Of a DNA stretch of 56,144 nt, positions 41,584 through 50,895 are shown one piece after another. This DNA comes from DATDAH01 sp036525535 (lineage in GTDB: Bacteria > Actinomycetota > Acidimicrobiia > Acidimicrobiales > DATDAH01). The notes under the pieces were generated by a model. It was given only the letters and a program-made list of their open reading frames with translations. It was not told the DNA's origin and ran no database searches. Within the stretch, counting starts at the first letter, position 1; each line of letters begins with the position of its first letter. The stretch is taken from assembly GCA_036525535.1 (NCBI GenBank), contig DATDAH010000377.1, positions 1-56,144 on the forward strand, in the 5' to 3' direction. The position numbers were made by a program, and so were the translations under genes.

Positions 41584-42366
41584 ATGTCGCACCCTACCGA
41601 GAACGATTCCCGCTCACAAGCCACCGCCGTCACCGCCGACGGCATGACGCTGGCCCACGGCCAGCACGTCGCCCTGGCCGACGCCACCTTCGCCATCCCC
41701 TCGGGCCGGACCACGGCCATCATCGGCCCCAACGGCTCGGGCAAGTCGACGCTGCTCCACGCCATCGCCGGCCTCCACCCGCCCCGCCGCGGGACCATCG
41801 AGGTCATCGACCGGGCCGCGGTGGCCTATGTCCCCCAGCACCTCCACGCCAACGAGCAGCTCCCGATCTCCGCCCGGGAGGTCGTGACCATGGGCCGCTA
41901 CGCCCACACCGGGCCGTGGCGCCGCTTGCGCAGGGCAGACCGCAGGGCCGTCGACGTCGCGATGGGTCGCCTCGCCGTGACCGACCTCGGCGACCGCCAG
42001 CTCCGCGAGCTCTCGGGCGGCCAGCGCCAGCGGGTGTTGGTGGCGCAGGCGCTGGCCCAGGAGAGCCGGCTCCTCCTGCTGGACGAGCCGCTCACGGGCC
42101 TGGATCCGCCGTCGCAGGCCCAGATCCTCGCCGTCATCGACGAGGAGCGGGCGGCGGGACGGACCGTGGTGACCAGCACGCACAGCCTGGCCGACGCGGC
42201 CACCGCGGATCACCTGCTGTTGCTGGCCGGGCGCGTCGTCGCCGAAGGCTCACCCGAGGAGGTGCTGACCGAGGCCATCCTGACCGAGGCCTACGGAACG
42301 ATGGTCGTCCGCTTCGGTGACCGGAGCCTGCTGGTCGACGACTCGACCCATCACCACCCCAACTGA
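41584..42366 (+). CDS. znuC: Zinc/manganese ABC transporter ATP-binding protein (ZnuC-like)
   Basis: 260 residues from the ATG at 41584. Walker A is GPNGSGKST, the Q-loop AVAYVPQHLHANEQLPISAREVVTMGRYAH is typical of metal ABC ATPases, the signature is LSGGQRQRVLVAQAL and Walker B LLLLDEPLTGLD. The alternative ATG at 41644 would cut off the first beta strand (AVTADGMTLAHG), so the longer form is preferred. It ends in a short His stretch THHHPN. It is transcribed away from znuA and znuB although the three form one transporter. Confidence 0.92.
   Translation: MSHPTENDSRSQATAVTADGMTLAHGQHVALADATFAIPSGRTTAIIGPNGSGKSTLLHAIAGLHPPRRGTIEVIDRAAVAYVPQHLHANEQLPISAREVVTMGRYAHTGPWRRLRRADRRAVDVAMGRLAVTDLGDRQLRELSGGQRQRVLVAQALAQESRLLLLDEPLTGLDPPSQAQILAVIDEERAAGRTVVTSTHSLADAATADHLLLLAGRVVAEGSPEEVLTEAILTEAYGTMVVRFGDRSLLVDDSTHHHPN
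41591..41596 (-). promoter_or_regulatory. Putative -10 box (TAGGGT) of znuA
   Basis: TAGGGT on the minus strand is followed by 7 bases and the GTG at 41583, which suggests a leaderless znuA message. It is located between the two candidate Zur boxes, so a bound repressor would cover it. Confidence 0.45.
41598..41612. promoter_or_regulatory. Candidate Zur (Fur-family) box 2
   Basis: CGAGAACGATTCCCG, 12 of 15 bases identical to box 1 in direct orientation and also a 7-1-7 inverted repeat with 5 of 7 matches. It lies inside the first codons of znuC and just upstream of the znuA -10 candidate. Confidence 0.55.
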
Positions 42367-42387
42367 CCAGGGGTGGCGCCCACCCGA

Positions 42388-42477
42388 CTAGCGCTTGCGA
42401 CTGGCGTTCGGCTTGCGGCCGTGGTTCGCCTTCTTGCGACGGGCGCGCAGACGTCGCTTGTTGGTCCGCTTCGACAT
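42388..42477 (-). CDS. Large ribosomal protein bL37 (actinobacterial)
   Basis: 29 residues, MSKRTNKRRLRARRKKANHG followed by RKPNASRKR. The KANHG-(K/R)-(K/R)-PN core is the hallmark of bL37, a very small protein found in mycobacterial 50S subunits. The version here is about five residues longer at the C-terminus. A TACCCT box lies 7 bases before the ATG, so the gene has its own promoter after zur. It converges with znuC. Confidence 0.85.
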   Translation of the reverse strand: MSKRTNKRRLRARRKKANHGRKPNASRKR

Positions 42478-42484
42478 GGCCGGG

Positions 42485-42490
42485 AGGGTA
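42485..42490 (-). promoter_or_regulatory. Putative -10 box (TACCCT) of the bL37 gene
   Basis: TACCCT is followed by 7 bases and the bL37 ATG. It sits in the 18-base gap after zur, within a GGTACC palindrome. Confidence 0.45.
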
Positions 42491-42495
42491 CCGGT

Positions 42496-42933
42496 TCAGG
42501 CGCATCTCCGGCACTGCCCGATGAGGTCCAGCCGGTGATCCTGGGTCACGAACCCCGCCGCGTCCGCCGCCCGGCCCAGGGCCCCGGCCAGCGCCTCCTC
42601 GACCTCGGGGGGCACGGTGAAGTCGGCGACCTGGCCGCACTGGGAGCAGATCAGGTGGTGGTGATGGTGGTCGGTCAGGTGCTCGGCCAGCTCGTAGCGG
42701 GCGAACTCATCGGTGCTGACCACGCGGTGCACGACACCCGCCTGCTCGAGGATGACCAGGTTCCGGTAGGCCGAGCTCTGGGCCAGGGCCTTGTCCCGGT
42801 TGAGGATCTCCTGGATGGTGAGCGGGCGGGTGGCGTCCTCCAGGACGTCGACCAGAGATCGCCGGCCGCGCGTGTAGCGCTGGTCGGCCTCCCGCAGCCG
42901 GTCAGCCACGCCGGTGTGCAGGTCCGTTCCCAT
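42496..42933 (-). CDS. zur: Fur-family transcriptional regulator, probably Zur
   Basis: 145 residues; ATG at MGTDLHTGVADRLREADQRYT. The winged helix (TRGRRSLVDVLEDATRPLTIQEILNRDKALAQSSAYRNLVILEQAGVVHRV) is followed by the dimer/metal domain with DHHHHHLICSQCGQVADF and a final CRRC zinc-site pair. Fur-family proteins repress metal-uptake genes when metal-loaded. Because it lies beside znuABC, which has two Fur-type boxes, Zur is the best guess over Fur or PerR. TAGTCT lies 8 bases upstream of the ATG. Confidence 0.9.
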   Translation of the reverse strand: MGTDLHTGVADRLREADQRYTRGRRSLVDVLEDATRPLTIQEILNRDKALAQSSAYRNLVILEQAGVVHRVVSTDEFARYELAEHLTDHHHHHLICSQCGQVADFTVPPEVEEALAGALGRAADAAGFVTQDHRLDLIGQCRRCA

Positions 42934-42941
42934 CGGTTCCC

Positions 42942-42947
42942 AGACTA
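42942..42947 (-). promoter_or_regulatory. Putative -10 box (TAGTCT) of zur
   Basis: TAGTCT on the minus strand ends 8 bases before the zur ATG. A GAGAATG half-site like that of the znu boxes lies at 42959-42965, just upstream, and may allow autoregulation. Confidence 0.35.
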
Positions 42948-43019
42948 TCCGGCCTTCTGAGAATGAGTAGGAACGTCGTCGACGGAAGCCCGCCTGGCCC
43001 CGTTCCTGCCGCTCCCGCG

Positions 43020-43048
43020 TTGACACTCGCGTCGCGTCACCCCATCCT
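43020..43048 (+). promoter_or_regulatory. Candidate promoter of the LysM gene (TTGACA, 17-base spacer, CATCCT)
   Basis: A perfect -35 hexamer TTGACA at 43020-43025 is followed, after 17 bases, by CATCCT at 43043-43048. Transcription would begin near 43055, six bases before an in-frame CTG codon (43061) and 54 bases before the GTG at 43109. Confidence 0.5.
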
Positions 43049-43108
43049 GGGAGCATCACTCTGACCGACACCTCTCCGTCGGTCGGCCAGGGCCCCCTCG
43101 TCCCCCCC

Positions 43109-43903
43109 GTGGTCCCACCGCCGACGACGCGCCGCGCCGGGCCCTCGGGCCGGGTGCTGGTCGCCGCCGCCCTGACGACGGTCGTCGCCATCGCCGCCCT
43201 GCTCGTCCTCAGCCGCGACGACTCGGGCGCCGGCGACCCCCGACCGGCGCGGGACGGCCCGTCGCAGTACACGGTGCGGGAGGGCGACACGCTGACCGCG
43301 GTAGCCGACCTGCACGGCCTGCCGGTCGCCGACCTCCTGGACGGCCTCGGCCTGACCCTGGCCGACTCACTCGAGCCGGGCGATGTCCTCGAGATCCCGC
43401 CGGCCCCCGTGGCGGGCCACGCGTGGCCCCATCGACTGGTCGACGACCCGATCCGGGCCCAGCAGAACGTCTGGTTCGAACACTGGGCCGCGGCCTACCA
43501 CGTACCCACCCCGCTGCTCCAGGCCCTGGCCTGGAACATCTCGAGCTGGGACAACACCACCGTGAGCGGGGACGGCGACATGGGCATCGGCCGCATCGAC
43601 CTCGAGCTGGTGGGCTGGATCAACGACCAGCTCATCGAGGGCGAGACGCGGGTCGACCCCCGCTCGCCCGAGGGCAACGTGCAGCTCATGGCCGCCTACC
43701 TCGGCCATCTCCTCGACGTCACCGGGGGCGATCACGCCAACGCCGTCGCCACCTACTTCCTCGACCGCGAGGAGCCGACCGACGCCGCCTGGGACCTCGG
43801 CCTCCGGTCGTTCGTCACCGGCGTCCTGGCCCGGGTGCCCGACTTCGAGGCACCACCGCCGCCGTCGGCCACGACCACGACGACGACCACCGCGCCGGAC
43901 TGA
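43109..43903 (+). CDS. LysM protein with degenerate lytic-transglycosylase (SLT) domain
   Basis: 264 residues from the GTG. A membrane/signal helix (VLVAAALTTVVAIAALLVL) near residue 16 is followed by a LysM domain (YTVREGDTLTAVADLHGLPVADLLDGLGL) and an SLT-like domain from about 120. There the motif normally carrying the catalytic Glu (ALAW-x-E-S) reads ALAWNISSWDNTTVSGDGDMGIGRI, so Glu is replaced by Ile. The protein probably binds peptidoglycan without cutting it. The tail is Pro/Thr-rich. An in-frame CTG at 43061 with GGGAG upstream could be the true start (LTDTSPSVGQGP). Confidence 0.8.
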   Translation: MVPPPTTRRAGPSGRVLVAAALTTVVAIAALLVLSRDDSGAGDPRPARDGPSQYTVREGDTLTAVADLHGLPVADLLDGLGLTLADSLEPGDVLEIPPAPVAGHAWPHRLVDDPIRAQQNVWFEHWAAAYHVPTPLLQALAWNISSWDNTTVSGDGDMGIGRIDLELVGWINDQLIEGETRVDPRSPEGNVQLMAAYLGHLLDVTGGDHANAVATYFLDREEPTDAAWDLGLRSFVTGVLARVPDFEAPPPPSATTTTTTTAPD

Positions 43904-43952
43904 ATTCACACGCCCGACACGGGCCGCGTGGGCGGGGACGGGGGCACGCGAC

Positions 43953-43958
43953 TACGTT
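43953..43958 (+). promoter_or_regulatory. Putative -10 box (TACGTT) of the nucleoside uptake operon
   Basis: TACGTT would start transcription near 43965, giving a leader of about 50 bases that holds a small hairpin (GCGGAC-ACCG-GTCCGC) and the ribosome binding site AAGGGGAG. Confidence 0.4.
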
Positions 43959-44002
43959 GCGCCTTGGCGCGGACACCGGTCCGCAGGGAACCCGAAAGTG
44001 AC

Positions 44003-44010
44003 AAGGGGAG
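44003..44010 (+). promoter_or_regulatory. Ribosome binding site deciding the BMP-protein start
   Basis: AAGGGGAG lies 5 bases before the GTG at 44016. It supports that start over the GTG at 43998, which would lie upstream of it. Confidence 0.7.
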
Positions 44011-44015
44011 AACAC

Positions 44016-45110
44016 GTGCGTATTTCTCGCAAGCTCAGGGCGCTGCTCGGGCTGCTGATGGCGTTCACGTTGCTCGCCGCCGCTTGCGGTGACGACAGCG
44101 ACAGCTCCAGCAGCGACACCACCGCTGCCGACGGCAGCACGGAGACCACCGCCGGTGGGACCAGCGACCTGACGGTCGGCCTCGCGTACGACCTCGGCGG
44201 TCGTGGCGACCAGTCGTTCAACGACTCGGCCGCTGCCGGCCTCGAGCAAGGGGCCGAGGAGTTCGGCATAGAGACCGAGGAGCTGGAGCCCGACGAGGGC
44301 GGCGAGAACCGCCAAGAGCTGCTGCAGCTGCTGTGTGACAACGGCACGGACCTGATCTTCGCCGTCGGCTTCCTCTACTCGGAGTCGGTGGCCGCGGTCG
44401 CCGAGAACTGCCCGGACAGCACGTTCGCGATCGTGGACGACGCCGCCAACGACCTGCCCAACGTGGCCAACCTCGTCTTCGCCGAGGAGCAGGGCTCGTT
44501 CCTGGTCGGCGCCGCCGCCGCCCTCACCACCCAGACCGACCACGTCGGCTTCATCGGTGGTGTGAACACCGAGCTGATCCAGAAGTTCCAGGCCGGGTAC
44601 GAGGCCGGTGTGGCCGAGGTCGACCCGGCGATCACCGTCGACGTCGAGTACCTCACCGAGCCCCCGGACTTCGACGGCTTCAACGCCCCCGACCGGGGTC
44701 GCGAGGTCGCGACCAGCATGTACGAGGGTGGTGCCGACATCGTCTACGCCGCGGCCGGTGGTTCCGGCTCCGGCGTGTTCGAGGCGGCCCAGGCCGTCCG
44801 TGACGCCGGTGGCGACGCGTGGGCCATCGGGGTGGACTCGGACCAGTACAACACCGCTGACCCCGCGGTCCAGGACGTGATCCTGACCTCGATGCTCAAG
44901 CAGGTGAACGTGGCCGTCTACAACACCATCGCTTCGGCGGTCGCCGGTGACGAGGTCGGTGGCCAGACGACCGTCTTCGACCTGTCGGTCGACGGCGTCG
45001 GGTACTCGACGAGCGGTGACTTCCTCTCCGAGGAGACCATCACCGCCCTCGAGGACTACAAGCAGCAGATCATCGACGGGGGCATCGAGGTTCCGACCGT
45101 TCCGGAGTGA
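44016..45110 (+). CDS. BMP-family ABC transporter substrate-binding lipoprotein (nucleoside type)
   Basis: 364 residues from the GTG with a good ribosome binding site. The lipoprotein signal ends LMAFTLLAAAC, lipidated at Cys24, followed by an Asp/Ser/Thr linker. The BMP domain has VGLAYDLGGRGDQSFNDSAAAGLEQG, DLIFAVGFLYSESVAAVAENCPDSTFAIVDD, VGFIGGVNTELIQKF and IVYAAAGGSGSGVFEAA. Family members bind purine or pyrimidine nucleosides. Downstream are the matching ATPase, two permeases and nucleoside-breakdown enzymes, which supports nucleoside uptake. Confidence 0.93.
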   Translation: MRISRKLRALLGLLMAFTLLAAACGDDSDSSSSDTTAADGSTETTAGGTSDLTVGLAYDLGGRGDQSFNDSAAAGLEQGAEEFGIETEELEPDEGGENRQELLQLLCDNGTDLIFAVGFLYSESVAAVAENCPDSTFAIVDDAANDLPNVANLVFAEEQGSFLVGAAAALTTQTDHVGFIGGVNTELIQKFQAGYEAGVAEVDPAITVDVEYLTEPPDFDGFNAPDRGREVATSMYEGGADIVYAAAGGSGSGVFEAAQAVRDAGGDAWAIGVDSDQYNTADPAVQDVILTSMLKQVNVAVYNTIASAVAGDEVGGQTTVFDLSVDGVGYSTSGDFLSEETITALEDYKQQIIDGGIEVPTVPE

Positions 45111-45143
45111 ACCGGATCGGCTGATCCCGCCAGAAAACCGTGC

Positions 45144-45175
45144 GACGGACCCGGGCTAGGGTGCCCGGGTCCGTC
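45144..45175 (+). terminator. Strong hairpin between binding-protein and ATPase genes
   Basis: A perfect 13-base inverted repeat (GACGGACCCGGGC and its complement) encloses the loop TAGGGT. It lies 34 bases after the binding-protein stop. There is no T-run, but actinobacterial terminators often lack one. It may act as a partial terminator or mRNA-stabilising element that raises the amount of binding protein over the other subunits. Confidence 0.65.
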
Positions 45176-45234
45176 GTCGTCTTCGACCGATGGCGACATC
45201 CCCAACCGGCAGTGACGCGACCATGAGGAGGGCG

Positions 45235-46766
<1,532 letters not shown>

Positions 46767-46767
<1 letters not shown>

Positions 46768-47882
46768 TGCGGCGCTTGTACGTCCCCCTCCTGCGCCTGC
46801 TGGCGCCGCTCGCGGCCGTGCTCTTCGCCCTCACCGTGTCGGGCCTGGTCCTCAAGCTCAGCGGCAACGACCCCTTCCACGCCTTCAAGCTCATGTGGGA
46901 CTTCGGCACCACCGAACAGTCGATCGCCTCCATCGTCGATCGCAGCGTCCCCCTCTACCTCTCCGGCGTGGCGTTCGCCGTCGCCTTCAAGATGGGGCTG
47001 TTCAACATCGGCGTCGAGGGCCAGTACACGATCGCCGTCCTCATGGCCGCCTTTGTGGGGGCGGCCGTGAACCTGCCCCCGGTCCTGCACGTCACCCTCA
47101 TCCTGGTCGTGGCCATGCTCAGCGGGATGGTCTGGGGAGCGATCCCCGGGGTGCTCAAGGTGACCCGGGGCGTGAGTGAGGTGATCTCCACGATCATGCT
47201 CAACTCCATCGCCACCTTCCTGGTCAGCTACCTGCTCGCCAACCACTTCCTCGACCGGGCCGACGAGACCCTCAACCTCCAGACCAAGAAGATCCCGGAA
47301 TCGGGCTGGTTCCCCGACCTGACCGAGCTCGGGCCCAACGCCACGATCAATGCCATCGTGCTCCTCGCCCTCGCCGTCGGCATCGGGTACTACGTCCTGA
47401 TCTGGCGCACCCGCTTCGGCTACGACCTCCGGGCCAGCGGCCTCAACCCCCTGGCGGCCCGGGCCAGCGGCGTGGCGCCGCGGGCAATGATCGTCAAGGG
47501 GATGATGCTCTCGGGGGCTGTCGCCGGACTGGTCGGCATGCCCACCCTGCTCGGCTTCTCCCACAACTACGGGCTGGACTTCGGCACCGGGCTGGGGTTC
47601 GCCGGCATCACCGTGGCCCTGCTCGGGCGAAGCAACCCAATCGGGATCGCGATCGGCGCCCTCCTGCTGGCCTTCCTCGACCGCAGCGCCCAGATCCTCG
47701 ACCTCGAGGACATCGCCAAGGAGATCGTGGTGATCATGGAAGGGGTGATCGTCCTCTCGGTGGTGATCGCGTACGAACTGGTGCAACGGGTGATCGAGCG
47801 TCAACAGCGTCGGATGGTGGGTGAGGAGTCACCGCCCGAGGCCCCCGCCACGACCGCACAGCCCGTGGGAGCCCCGGCATGA
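46767..47882 (+). CDS. ABC transporter permease (nucleoside type), first
   Basis: 371 residues, its ATG sharing one base with the ATPase stop. About eight to ten membrane helices; FAVAFKMGLFNIGVEGQYTIAVLMAAFVG and GVSEVISTIMLNSIATFLVSYLLANHFLD are the conserved BPD-transp-2 motifs of YufP-like permeases. FGYDLRASGLNPLAARASGVAPRAMIVKGMMLSGAVAGLVG is the coupling region. With the next gene it forms the heterodimeric channel for nucleoside import. Confidence 0.93.
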
Positions 47883-49201
47883 GCCTCGTCGAAGGGGGCC
47901 CTTCCGTCGCCGGTCAGGGCTCGGTCAGCCGGGCCGACCAGATGACGGCCGCCTCCCGGCTGAAGACTGCCAAGCGGCGCCAGCGGATACTGGCGATCGG
48001 GGTCGGGCTGTTCGTCCTCCTGGCCGTCGTCCGGTGGATCACCGACAGCCCCGACCTGACCTCCAGCGGCACGGTCGGCACGACGTTGCGCCTGGCCGTG
48101 CCCATCGGCCTGGCCGCGCTCGGCGGGCTGTGGGCGGAGCGGTCCGGCATCGTCAACATCGGCCTCGAGGGGATGATGATCCTCGGGACCTGGTTCGGCG
48201 CGTGGGGGGCCTGGCAGTACGGGCCCTGGTGGGGTGTGGTCATCGGGATCGCCGGCGGGCTGGCCGCCGGGCTCCTGCACGCCCTGGCGACCGTCACCTT
48301 CAACGTCGACCACATCATCTCCGGCGTGGCCATCATCACGCTGGCCGGCGGCATCGCCCGCTACCTCTCCGTCGAGGTCTACACGGGGGTGGCGGGCGGT
48401 GGGGCCACGCAGTCGCCTCGGGTCGAGGGGGCGGGCACCTTCGACGTCCCGATCCTGTCGGGCGGGAACCTGTTCGGCTGGCACTCTCCCGACGCCCTCG
48501 GTTCGTTGGAGGACCACCACTGGCTGGTCGTCTCCGACCTGGCCGGCGTCCTCCGGGGGGTGACCCACAACCTGTCCTACCTGACTCTCATCGCCATACT
48601 CCTCGTGCCCCTCACGTGGTGGGTCATGTGGCGCACGGTGTTCGGCCTGCGGGTGCGCTCGTGCGGCGAGCACCCCACGGCGGCGGATTCCCTGGGCGTG
48701 CCCGTCAACCGGATGCGCTACTTCGCCCTGATGATCAGCGGGGGGCTCGCGGGCCTGGCCGGGGCGTTCCTGGCCATCGAGGCCGCCGGCATCTACCGCC
48801 AAGGCCAGACCCAGGGCAAAGGCTTCATCGGCCTCGCCGCCATGATCTTCGGCAACTGGCTCCCCTTCGGTGCGGCTGCCGGCGCCTTGCTGTTCGGCTT
48901 CGCCGACGCGCTCAACCTGAGGGACAAGGAAGCGGTGCACGCCCTCCTGCTCTTCGTCGCCGTCGGCGCCATCGTGTACGCCGCCATCCAACTCCGGCGC
49001 CGCAACTGGGCCACGGGCGCGGTCACTGGGGTCCTCGGCCTCCTGACCGGCCTCTGGTTCCTCACGACCGACGAGGTGCCGGGTGAGTTCGTCCAGATGA
49101 CGCCGTATGTCGTGACGCTGTTGGTCCTGGCCGTCGCCACCCAGCGCCTGCGGCCGCCTGCCGCCGACGGCAAGCCCTGGCGCAAGGGCCAGGTCGAGTA
49201 G
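47879..49201 (+). CDS. ABC transporter permease (nucleoside type), second
   Basis: 440 residues, starting with a 4-base ATGA overlap. AALGGLWAERSGIVNIGLEGMMILGTWFGAWG and FNVDHIISGVAIITLAGGIARYLS are YufQ-like motifs, and VRSCGEHPTAADSLGVPVNRMRYFALMISGGLAGLAGAFLAIEAAG is the coupling loop. The C-terminal end carries extra hydrophobic segments after the usual last helix, making it longer than typical members. It is followed after 3 bases by cytidine deaminase. Confidence 0.93.
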   Translation: MSLVEGGPSVAGQGSVSRADQMTAASRLKTAKRRQRILAIGVGLFVLLAVVRWITDSPDLTSSGTVGTTLRLAVPIGLAALGGLWAERSGIVNIGLEGMMILGTWFGAWGAWQYGPWWGVVIGIAGGLAAGLLHALATVTFNVDHIISGVAIITLAGGIARYLSVEVYTGVAGGGATQSPRVEGAGTFDVPILSGGNLFGWHSPDALGSLEDHHWLVVSDLAGVLRGVTHNLSYLTLIAILLVPLTWWVMWRTVFGLRVRSCGEHPTAADSLGVPVNRMRYFALMISGGLAGLAGAFLAIEAAGIYRQGQTQGKGFIGLAAMIFGNWLPFGAAAGALLFGFADALNLRDKEAVHALLLFVAVGAIVYAAIQLRRRNWATGAVTGVLGLLTGLWFLTTDEVPGEFVQMTPYVVTLLVLAVATQRLRPPAADGKPWRKGQVE

Positions 49202-49204
49202 CGG

Positions 49205-49591
49205 ATGGACGTCGACTGGGACGCCCTTCGGTCGGCGGCCCACGAGGTCGGCGAAGGGGCGTACGCCCCGTACTCGGGCCTCCGGGTCGGCGCCGCGGCG
49301 CTGACCGACGGCGGAACCATCGTGACGGGCTGCAACGTGGAGAACGCGTCCTACGGGCTGACCCTCTGCGCCGAGTGCGGGCTGGCATCGGCGCTGGCCG
49401 CGGCGGGCGGGGGGCGCCTGGTCGCGGTCTCGTGCGTGGCCCCCGACCGGGACGAGCTGCTCATGCCCTGTGGCCGCTGCCGGCAGGTGCTCTACGAATT
49501 CGGCGGCGCCGAGCTGCTGGTGGACGGCCCGCACAGGCCGTTGCCGCTGGGCGAGCTGCTGGCCCATGCCTTCGGCCCCGATGACCTCTGA
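49205..49591 (+). CDS. cdd: Cytidine deaminase
   Basis: 128 residues, tetrameric type. YAPYSGLRVGAAALTDGGTIVTGCNVENASYGLTLCAECGLASAL contains the catalytic Glu and first zinc Cys of the CAE motif, and MPCGRCRQVLYEF gives the other two zinc cysteines. It deaminates cytidine and deoxycytidine. It follows the permease by 3 bases, so imported nucleosides can be used at once. The CAEC rather than CAER form also occurs in mycobacteria. Confidence 0.96.
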   Translation: MDVDWDALRSAAHEVGEGAYAPYSGLRVGAAALTDGGTIVTGCNVENASYGLTLCAECGLASALAAAGGGRLVAVSCVAPDRDELLMPCGRCRQVLYEFGGAELLVDGPHRPLPLGELLAHAFGPDDL

Positions 49592-49597
49592 AGGTGG
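49591..49597 (+). promoter_or_regulatory. Ribosome binding site deciding the deoA start
   Basis: AAGGTGG is 7 bases before the GTG at 49605. The in-frame ATG at 49581 lies upstream of it inside cdd and has no such site, so the GTG is preferred. Confidence 0.6.
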
Positions 49598-49604
49598 ACA
49601 TCCG

Positions 49605-50888
49605 GTGAGCAGCCACTCGGCCGTCGACGTCATCCGCACCAAGCGGGACGGCAGGCGCCTGTCCGACGACCAGATCCGCTGGTTCATGACGGCGTACACG
49701 GCGGGCGAGGTGGCCGACGAGCAGGCGGCGGCGCTGGCCATGGCCATCTTCTGGCGGGGCATGGTCCCCGACGAGCTGGCCGTCTGGACCGAGGCCATGA
49801 TCGACTCGGGCGAACGCCTCGACCTGTCGGCGATCACCCGACCCACCGTCGACAAGCACTCCACCGGCGGCGTCGGCGACAAGGTCTCGCTGCCCCTCAT
49901 CCCGTTGGCCGCGGCCTGCGGCTTGGCCGTGCCCCAACTCTCGGGTCGGGGCCTCGGCCACACCGGCGGGACCCTGGACAAGATGGAGGCCATTCGCGGC
50001 TGGCGGGCTCAGCTCGGCAACGAGGAGTTCATCGCTGTGCTGGCCGCCGAGGGTGGGGTCATCTGCGCCGCGGGCCCCGACCTCGCCCCGGCCGATCGTC
50101 GCCTCTACGCGCTGCGGGACACGACCGGCACGGTCGAGTCCATCCCGCTGATCGCCTCGTCGATCATGTCCAAGAAGATCGCCGAGGGCACCGACGCGCT
50201 GGTCCTCGACGTGAAGTTCGGCTCCGGCGCCTTCCTCCCCGACCCCGAGCGAGGCCGGGAGCTGGCCCGAACGATGGTCGGGCTGGGCACGGCCCACGGC
50301 GTGCGGACCACCGCCCTGCTGACGGCCATGGAGCAGCCCCTGGGCCGGAGTGCAGGCAACGCCGTGGAGGTCGAGGAGTCGGTCGAGGTGCTGGCCGGAG
50401 GCGGGCCCGAAGACCTGGTCGAGGTCACGCTGGCCCTGGCCCGGGAGATGGTGGAGCTGGCCGGGCTGGATGTCGATCCCGCCGACGCTCTGGACGATGG
50501 TCGGGCCATGGACCGCTGGCGGGCCATCGTGGCCGCCCAGGGCGGGGATCCCGATGCTCCGCTGCCCGTCGCCGCCGAGAACGAGATGCTGTCCGCCGAG
50601 ACTGACGGCGTGATCCAGCGGCTGGACGCCATGGCCGTGGGCGTGGCCGCCTGGCGCCTGGGGGCGGGCCGGGCCCGCAAGGAGGACGCCGTCAGCGCCA
50701 CGGCCGGCGTCGTCTGCCACGCCAAGGTGGGCGATGGCGTTCGCGCCGGCGAACCGGTGCTGGAACTGCGGGCCGACGATCCCACCCGCTTCGACGCGGC
50801 CCGTGAGGCGCTGGCCGACGCCTGGACCCTCGGGCCCGATCCCGCCGACCCCGGCCCCCTGATCCTGGACCGAATCACGCCCGAGTGA
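49605..50888 (+). CDS. deoA: Thymidine phosphorylase
   Basis: 427 residues. VDVIRTKRDGRRLSDDQIRWFMTAYTAGEVADEQAAALAMAIFWRGM is the helical domain. The signature ITRPTVDKHSTGGVGDKVSLPLIPLAAACGLAVPQLSGRGLGHTGGTLDKMEAI holds the phosphate- and thymidine-binding residues. VLDVKFGSGAFLPD and the C-terminal barrel-sandwich (VCHAKVGDGVRAGEPVLELRADD) are present. It splits thymidine or deoxyuridine to base and deoxyribose-1-phosphate and works downstream of cytidine deaminase. Confidence 0.96.
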   Translation: MSSHSAVDVIRTKRDGRRLSDDQIRWFMTAYTAGEVADEQAAALAMAIFWRGMVPDELAVWTEAMIDSGERLDLSAITRPTVDKHSTGGVGDKVSLPLIPLAAACGLAVPQLSGRGLGHTGGTLDKMEAIRGWRAQLGNEEFIAVLAAEGGVICAAGPDLAPADRRLYALRDTTGTVESIPLIASSIMSKKIAEGTDALVLDVKFGSGAFLPDPERGRELARTMVGLGTAHGVRTTALLTAMEQPLGRSAGNAVEVEESVEVLAGGGPEDLVEVTLALAREMVELAGLDVDPADALDDGRAMDRWRAIVAAQGGDPDAPLPVAAENEMLSAETDGVIQRLDAMAVGVAAWRLGAGRARKEDAVSATAGVVCHAKVGDGVRAGEPVLELRADDPTRFDAAREALADAWTLGPDPADPGPLILDRITPE

Positions 50889-50895
50889 CGGAGCG

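Noticed and set aside
41644..42366. Shorter znuC starting at the second ATG
   Set aside because: It would remove the first beta strand of the ATPase fold and has no ribosome binding site. It remains possible but is less likely.
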